From assembly GCF_041860085.1 (NCBI RefSeq), contig NZ_CP124747.1, positions 372,001 to 436,000 on the forward strand: DNA of 64,000 nt, read 5' to 3'. Under the pieces are notes generated by a model. It saw only the letters and a program-made list of their open reading frames with translations. It was not told the DNA's origin and did no database searches. Both the position numbers and the translations under genes were made by a program. Numbering within the stretch: the stretch's first letter is position 1; each line of letters starts with the position of its first letter. The stretch is from Schlesneria sp. DSM 10557 (GTDB taxonomy: Bacteria; Planctomycetota; Planctomycetia; Planctomycetales; Planctomycetaceae). Shown here piece by piece: positions 61,601 through 64,000 of this stretch.

Positions 61601-61748
61601 GCTGATGCGAGGTAATCATTCGCTCAGCTACCGATTGCGGGCCGAAACTCCCGGTCAGTTCAGCGCTCTTCCTGCAAAAGCAAGTGCCATGTATGCGCCC
61701 GAGCTGAAAGGGAACAGTGACGAGATGAAGGTGAAGATCATCGACTGA
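55605..61748 (+). CDS. Bacterial alpha-2-macroglobulin family protein with thioester
   Basis: The protein has 2047 residues from ATG 55605. A signal peptide is present (TFLLSALSFCVVSWSALA). The middle has MG domains (RVYAITDRPVYRPEQTVKF, VSNGKYHQETREVVVPPEKR). A Met/Ala/Gly-rich stretch of about 60 residues (nucleotides 59270-59440) lies just before FADTAFWTGSL and PESLTGWKVKTWAMG, exactly where the protease bait region sits. The thioester motif is GCTEQ, with Cys1511 and Gln1514. A terpenoid-cyclase-like helical domain and a receptor-binding-like end follow. Such proteins trap proteases in the periplasm or at the surface. A Trp-rich segment (57955-58085) is unusual. There is no pbpC neighbour. 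Confidence 0.93.
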   Translation: MSKLTFLLSALSFCVVSWSALAEEAGDPVNRSAVRKEFEAGNFKTAYEGARKLLLDEKSDAAKVGGDLALAVQSLQNLGRTNEVDELIEAAVKTHASNWRFLADAGRQYGDVLVHDGFLIAGKFERGSHRGGGQYVTAANRDRVRALQLFQQALSLALKDPDHKEVGRLFIDFAQQINRVAPWKLQTLTDLAVLPDYEEQSPMRWRGRGPWDESSKGAPVDDEGHPVLHQLPASWEAATTDGERWRWALMQAVEFDKTLQNQVDFSFAQFLHQQFGVQTIAWLQRGSGRSDDVDESGPFAVQSLSDDETIAKLATGVKRFKLPDEFNPIKLFQTIANREQKDSYSPAAADQLAQIYEDRRQYKKAAASWTSAIQKFGAQEHRQSRLDQIVKNWGRFENLTVAPAGRGAVVDFRFRNASEVSFEARVVKIDKLLEDVKSYLKSSPAQLDWSKFNIQDLGYRLATENQTEYLGESVATWKLDLKPKPDHFDDVVTVTTPLQKAGAYLLTGRLKDGNVSHVIVWLADTVLVRKPLDGKSMHFVVDAVTGQPIANANVEFFGWKQTPVDKNQSRWKLTTTNFSEFTDGNGLISLPSKRMPNDHQWMIVARTKEGRLAYTGFTHSWWGQKHDEEYNAKRVYAITDRPVYRPEQTVKFKFWIQTSKYDVADKAEFANREFKVLISNPQGEEVFQKVFTTDHYGGLEGEFPLPKGAMLGTYQLVVQNEFNQGGSFRVEEYKKPEYEVKIDAPTEPIALGEKITATIKATYFFGAPVTKAKVKYKVQRAAHDSHWYPIANWDWLYGRGYWWFASDYTWYPGWNRWGCVRPKGWWIGHNPAPPELITEQEVEIGEDGEVRVEIDTLAAKEIHGDEDHSYTITAEVVDESRRTIVGTGNVLVARQPFKVFTWVDRGHYRVGDDIHASFQAHTLDNKPVKGTGELTLFQISYDADQKPVETAVQSWKLDTNEQGHAQQLIAASKAGQYRLSYKLTDSKQHSIEGGYVFVVRGDGFDGREFRFNDLELITDKQEYAPGDTVNLMVTTNNPDGCIVLFIRPSNGVYLPPKVIRLKGKTTVEEIAVIQKDMPNFFLEAFTVSNGKYHQETREVVVPPEKRIINVEVQPSATEYQPGADARVRVKLKDPTGEPFVGSTVLTVYDKSVEYISGGSNVPEIKEFFWKWRRNHFPQGDNTLDRSFSNLIKTGDIPMNDLGVFGGLDAGISGDRIVFLSAGRGRAAGGQKMMAAPAGAMMRGAMPMPAAMEADFASTGSVETPDGAVEGAMQTPTIRSNFADTAFWTGSLTTDQSGMAEVSFKMPESLTGWKVKTWAMGLGTKVGQSEVEVTTRKNLLVRLQAPRFFVDKDEVVISANVHSYLKSAKSVEVALVIDGKFLSLIESNEPNGGENRTWPLKQTISLEPGGEQRVNWRVKVASEGVTEITVSALTDEESDAMKLSFPVYIHGMLKTESFSGAIRPTDSAGQVTFVVPEARRQNESRLEARFSPTLAGAMVDALPYLVEYPYGCTEQTLNRFLPTVITQRLLLKMQLNLKDIQAKRTNLNAQEIGDDVERAKGWKRFDRNPVFDEEEVRSMVKEGLERLTSMQVSDGGWGWFSGYGERSWPHTTAVVVHGLQVAKANDVAIVPGVLERGIEWLTRYQTEQVEKLKNWGKKDVPQKQHADALDAFIYMLLLEADVSNSAMDEFLFRDRVQLPVYAKALYGLALHRQQQTDKLKVVLENIEQFVVEDEENQTAYLKLPQEGWWYWYGNDIEANAYYLKLLSKTNPNDRRASRLVKYLLNNRKHATYWNSTRDTALCIEALAEYQQASGEDKPNLTVEVWLDGQKQKEVKIDASNLFTFDNKFVLEGDAVTTGKHTLELKKQGTGPLYYNVYQTNFTLEDFISRAGLEVKVDRKFYKLTRVEKKVDQQGARGQAVKQQVEKFERTELPSLSELKSGDLVEVELEIESKNDYEYLLFEDLKAAGFEPVEVRSGYNGNSMGAFVEFRDERVTFFVRQLMRGNHSLSYRLRAETPGQFSALPAKASAMYAPELKGNSDEMKVKIID

Positions 61749-62512
61749 TTGGTGCCAGATTGACTGACTGAAACGACCCCATTCGAATTCGTTCACTGCG
61801 GCATTGCTTTTCTGGCGATCCGCGGTGAACGCCGAACTGGGGTCGGTCTGTTTTCTGATACGGAATCGCGTGGGAAGAACAGCGAATCGAAGGAAAAGCC
61901 TGGTGCTGAGACCACTCAGGGGCGACCGGATCTGCGGCACCCAGTCCTGCCGCAACATTTCCGCAGGTATGGAATTCGAATACCGCCGACTGAGGCCCCG
62001 AAGGATTCAGTGGCAGAATGGTATCGGTGCCCAATTTTTTGAGACCTGGTTATAATGCCGACGAAGTACAGCCGATCTTTCAATTGCGGAACGGATGCGT
62101 CAATTGAGAGCCGCAGTGAGTCCTTCGTTTCATGAGGAACTGGTCGCTTACGCGAAAGCAACAGGGATCACCTGCAGAACATTGTTCGAACTTAAAACCG
62201 AGTAAGCAGACGGGGAAAAAGACGACGTGTTGGACAAATCGAGAGAGTGGCCTTGCTCGTGCCGCCGTCGAGTTGCATCTTCTGCTCACACGAAGGAGAC
62301 GGGCATGAGATGGGCAGGCAGCACTGCTTGAGCCGTCCAGTCACTTCAGCGAAATCTTTGTCAGTTGAATCGCGTGCGAATCTTCATCACTGTTACGGCC
62401 GTATTTTATTTGAAAAGGTGCGACGGTCGCCCATCCTGGCTCTCTCCGTCGCTGGCATTGACTGGTTCCCCGCAATCTAACCTCCATCCTCTTTAGAGAG
62501 TCACCGAAAACG
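61749..62512. other. Long intergenic gap, one weak small ORF
   Basis: The inverted arms CGACCCCA and TGGGGTCG (about 61776 and 61839) lie after the macroglobulin gene, with a long loop. A 36-codon frame, 62095-62205, reads LRAAVSPSFHEELVAYAKATG, reminiscent of ribbon-helix-helix proteins, but it is too short to be complete. A TATAAT hexamer is at 62051. I do not call a gene here. Confidence 0.3.
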
Positions 62513-63697
62513 ATGTCTACCGGCATTCCTGCTCCCGTCGCTCCCCCCCGTCGAATTCTCATGGGCCCTGGTCCGAGCGATATTCATCCTCGCGTGCTGC
62601 TGGCGATGGCCGCTCAAACGGTGGGCCACCTCGATCCGTACTTCCTCCGGATCATGGATGAAACCCAGGGGATGCTCCGACAGGTTTTCCGCACGCAGAA
62701 CAAATTGACGCTTGCTGTCAGCGGAACGGGCAGTGCCGGGATGGAGACTGTCGTTGCCAACCTGATTGAACCGGGCGACAAGATGATCGTCTGCGTGAAT
62801 GGTGTGTTCGGTGGTCGAATGGCCGATGTGGCAGCCCGGTGTGGCGCCGTCGTCATCCAGCTTGACCGCCCTTTTGGAGACATTTTCACGACGGAAGAGA
62901 TTGAGAAGGCGGTCAAGGAACACCGTCCCAAAGTTGTGGGAATCGTCAACGCAGAAACGTCGACCGGTGCCTCTCAACCCGTCGAGGACATTGCACGCGT
63001 CTGTCACGAAAATGGAGCCCTGATTGCGGTCGACTGCGTGACTTCACTGGGCGGTCAGCCCGTTGAAGTTGATGCCTGGCAGCTGGACGCCGTCTACAGC
63101 GGTACGCAGAAATGTCTCAGTTGCCCGCCGGGGCTGGCACCCGTCACATTCAGCGATCGTGCCGTCGCCGCCATCGACGCGCGTAAGACGAAAGTCCAGA
63201 GCTGGTATCTGGACATGCAGATGGTGAAGGATTACTGGGGAAGTAATCGTGCCTACCATCACACGGCGCCGATCAACATGAACTATGGCTTGCACGAAGC
63301 GCTGCGAATCGTTCTTGAGGAAGGCTTGGAAGCTCGATTCGCACGGCACACGCGGAACCATCTCGCGCTAAAGGCAGGCATCAATGCCATGGGGCTTGAG
63401 TATGCGGTGAAGGAAGGGCAGCAGCTGCCCATGTTGAACGCAGTTCGAATTCCTGAAGGAGCTGATGACGCTACGGTACGAAAACAACTCCTCAATGAAT
63501 TCGGCATCGAAATCGGGGGGGGACTCGGACCGATGAAGGGAAAAACCTGGCGCATCGGGTTGATGGGTTCAGGTTCCAGCGCTGCAAACGTCCTTGTTTT
63601 CCTTGCGGCACTGGAAAAGTGTTTGCGGGATCAAGGATTGAAAACACCTCCTGGAGCGGGTGTCGCTGCCGCCAACGCCGCATTCCGTCAGTCCTGA
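62513..63697 (+). CDS. Class V aminotransferase, alanine-glyoxylate/serine-pyruvate type
   Basis: The 394-residue protein shows the small class V family pattern: [18 protein letters not shown] near the N-terminus, [50 protein letters not shown] with the PLP-contacting Asp, and [16 protein letters not shown] with the Schiff-base Lys. The end has [18 protein letters not shown]. Members transfer amino groups from alanine or serine to glyoxylate or pyruvate. The exact substrates are inferred from family. It is cytoplasmic. It is followed by a strong terminator and is convergent with dapF. Confidence 0.92.
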   Translation: MSTGIPAPVAPPRRILMGPGPSDIHPRVLLAMAAQTVGHLDPYFLRIMDETQGMLRQVFRTQNKLTLAVSGTGSAGMETVVANLIEPGDKMIVCVNGVFGGRMADVAARCGAVVIQLDRPFGDIFTTEEIEKAVKEHRPKVVGIVNAETSTGASQPVEDIARVCHENGALIAVDCVTSLGGQPVEVDAWQLDAVYSGTQKCLSCPPGLAPVTFSDRAVAAIDARKTKVQSWYLDMQMVKDYWGSNRAYHHTAPINMNYGLHEALRIVLEEGLEARFARHTRNHLALKAGINAMGLEYAVKEGQQLPMLNAVRIPEGADDATVRKQLLNEFGIEIGGGLGPMKGKTWRIGLMGSGSSAANVLVFLAALEKCLRDQGLKTPPGAGVAAANAAFRQS

Positions 63698-63725
63698 TCA
63701 GCAGGACGACGAACTTTAGAAATGG

Positions 63726-63757
63726 AAATGGGCACGTCCCGGACGTGCCCATTTTTT
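63726..63757 (+). terminator. Rho-independent terminator of the class V aminotransferase
   Basis: The stem AAATGGGCACGT / ACGTGCCCATTT (12 bp) with loop CCCGG continues into a T-run (63752-63757). It lies 29 bases after the stop codon, between convergent genes. Confidence 0.9.
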
Positions 63758-63833
63758 AATGCCTGACAATCCCTAGGGCCATCGCGATGCTCCCACGAGG
63801 CGCGTGTTCCCATCGTGTCAAATCAGAGGGACT

Positions 63834-64000
63834 TTACGCGCGATGTGGTTTCCATTCGCCGCTGAAGACTTCTGTTGCCGGGCCCGTCATAAAGACGTCA
63901 CCGCTTGCGGACCATTCCAGCTTCAGATCTCCACCGCGAAGATGCGCCGTAACCGACCGTTCTGTTCGACCGGTCAGTGCGCCGGCGACCGCTGCCGCGC
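63834..64000 (-). CDS. dapF: Diaminopimelate epimerase, C-terminal part (cut by the window edge)
   Basis: The last 54 codons are present, reading [20 protein letters not shown] and ending with [14 protein letters not shown]. This matches the C-terminus of DapF (HLRGGDLxxEW, then VxMTGPAxxVFxGxW). The enzyme converts LL- to meso-diaminopimelate, needed for lysine and, where present, peptidoglycan. The start and the two catalytic Cys lie outside the window. Together with lysC at 36.6 kb it shows the lysine pathway. It is convergent with the aminotransferase. Confidence 0.88.
   Translation of the reverse strand, partial: AAAVAGALTGRTERSVTAHLRGGDLKLEWSASGDVFMTGPATEVFSGEWKPHRA

Overview
The window looks like a chromosomal stretch from a planctomycete (order Planctomycetales). 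The evidence is the gene content: two DUF1501 proteins, a DUF1559 pseudopilin-like protein followed by its small lipoprotein partner, a PSD1/DUF1549-DUF1553 protein with an N-terminal CxxCH cytochrome segment, a giant secreted alpha-2-macroglobulin, Tat-exported Gfo/Idh/MocA and enolase-superfamily proteins, and long poorly conserved intergenic gaps. Genes are mostly single or in short operons. I see no tRNA, rRNA or CRISPR array. Genus cannot be fixed from the sequence alone.

Layout. 1-2.7 kb is a decayed end with two transposase remnants (REP-associated Y1 type and IS4 type) and two small membrane proteins. 2.6-7.3 kb holds a beta-carbonic-anhydrase-like protein, a VOC protein, a secreted GH32-like hydrolase and a lipoprotein with two thioredoxin domains. 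7.7-15.5 kb is a catabolic locus: a leftward run of FG-GAP repeat protein, Gfo/Idh/MocA oxidoreductase, MFS transporter and BNR/sialidase-like protein, divergent from a GntR/FCD regulator with a 30-bp near-perfect palindrome in front of it. 15.7-18.8 kb is DUF1501, DUF1559 and lipoprotein. 19.8-24.8 kb has a secreted trypsin-like protease, a DUF255 (SPATA20-like) thioredoxin-fold protein fused to a DsbD-N-like domain, and Mn/Fe superoxide dismutase. 25.3-34.3 kb has a KAP-like membrane P-loop NTPase, a class I aminotransferase, the flagellar genes fliA and flhA, and rarA. 34.8-41.9 kb has an enolase-superfamily enzyme, a four-ACT aspartate kinase, a YihY protein, an EamA-like protein with a terminal frameshift, a second DUF1501 and a TfoX-N protein.

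42.1-48.1 kb is the most coherent functional module. A MerR-family regulator has a typical MerR promoter (20-bp spacer). It is followed by quinol-type nitric oxide reductase, a 64-residue ScdA-N (DUF542) protein overlapping it by 4 bp, and a small cupin. MOSC, DUF488 and zinc alcohol dehydrogenase genes lie beyond. This reads as nitric oxide detoxification under a thiol/metal-type MerR regulator. 48.8-55.3 kb (leftward) has a Gfo/Idh/MocA protein, thiolase, a small jelly-roll-like protein and the PSD1 protein. 55.6-61.7 kb is the alpha-2-macroglobulin, with an intact CTEQ thioester motif, a Met/Ala-rich bait-like segment and a strikingly Trp-rich insert. The window ends with an alanine-glyoxylate-type class V aminotransferase and the C-terminal end of dapF on the opposite strand.

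I did not find a clear-cut new mobile or defence system. The best candidates for something under-described are the MerR-controlled NO module, the KAP-like NTPase family, the unusual insert of the macroglobulin and the GntR-linked FG-GAP/sialidase locus.
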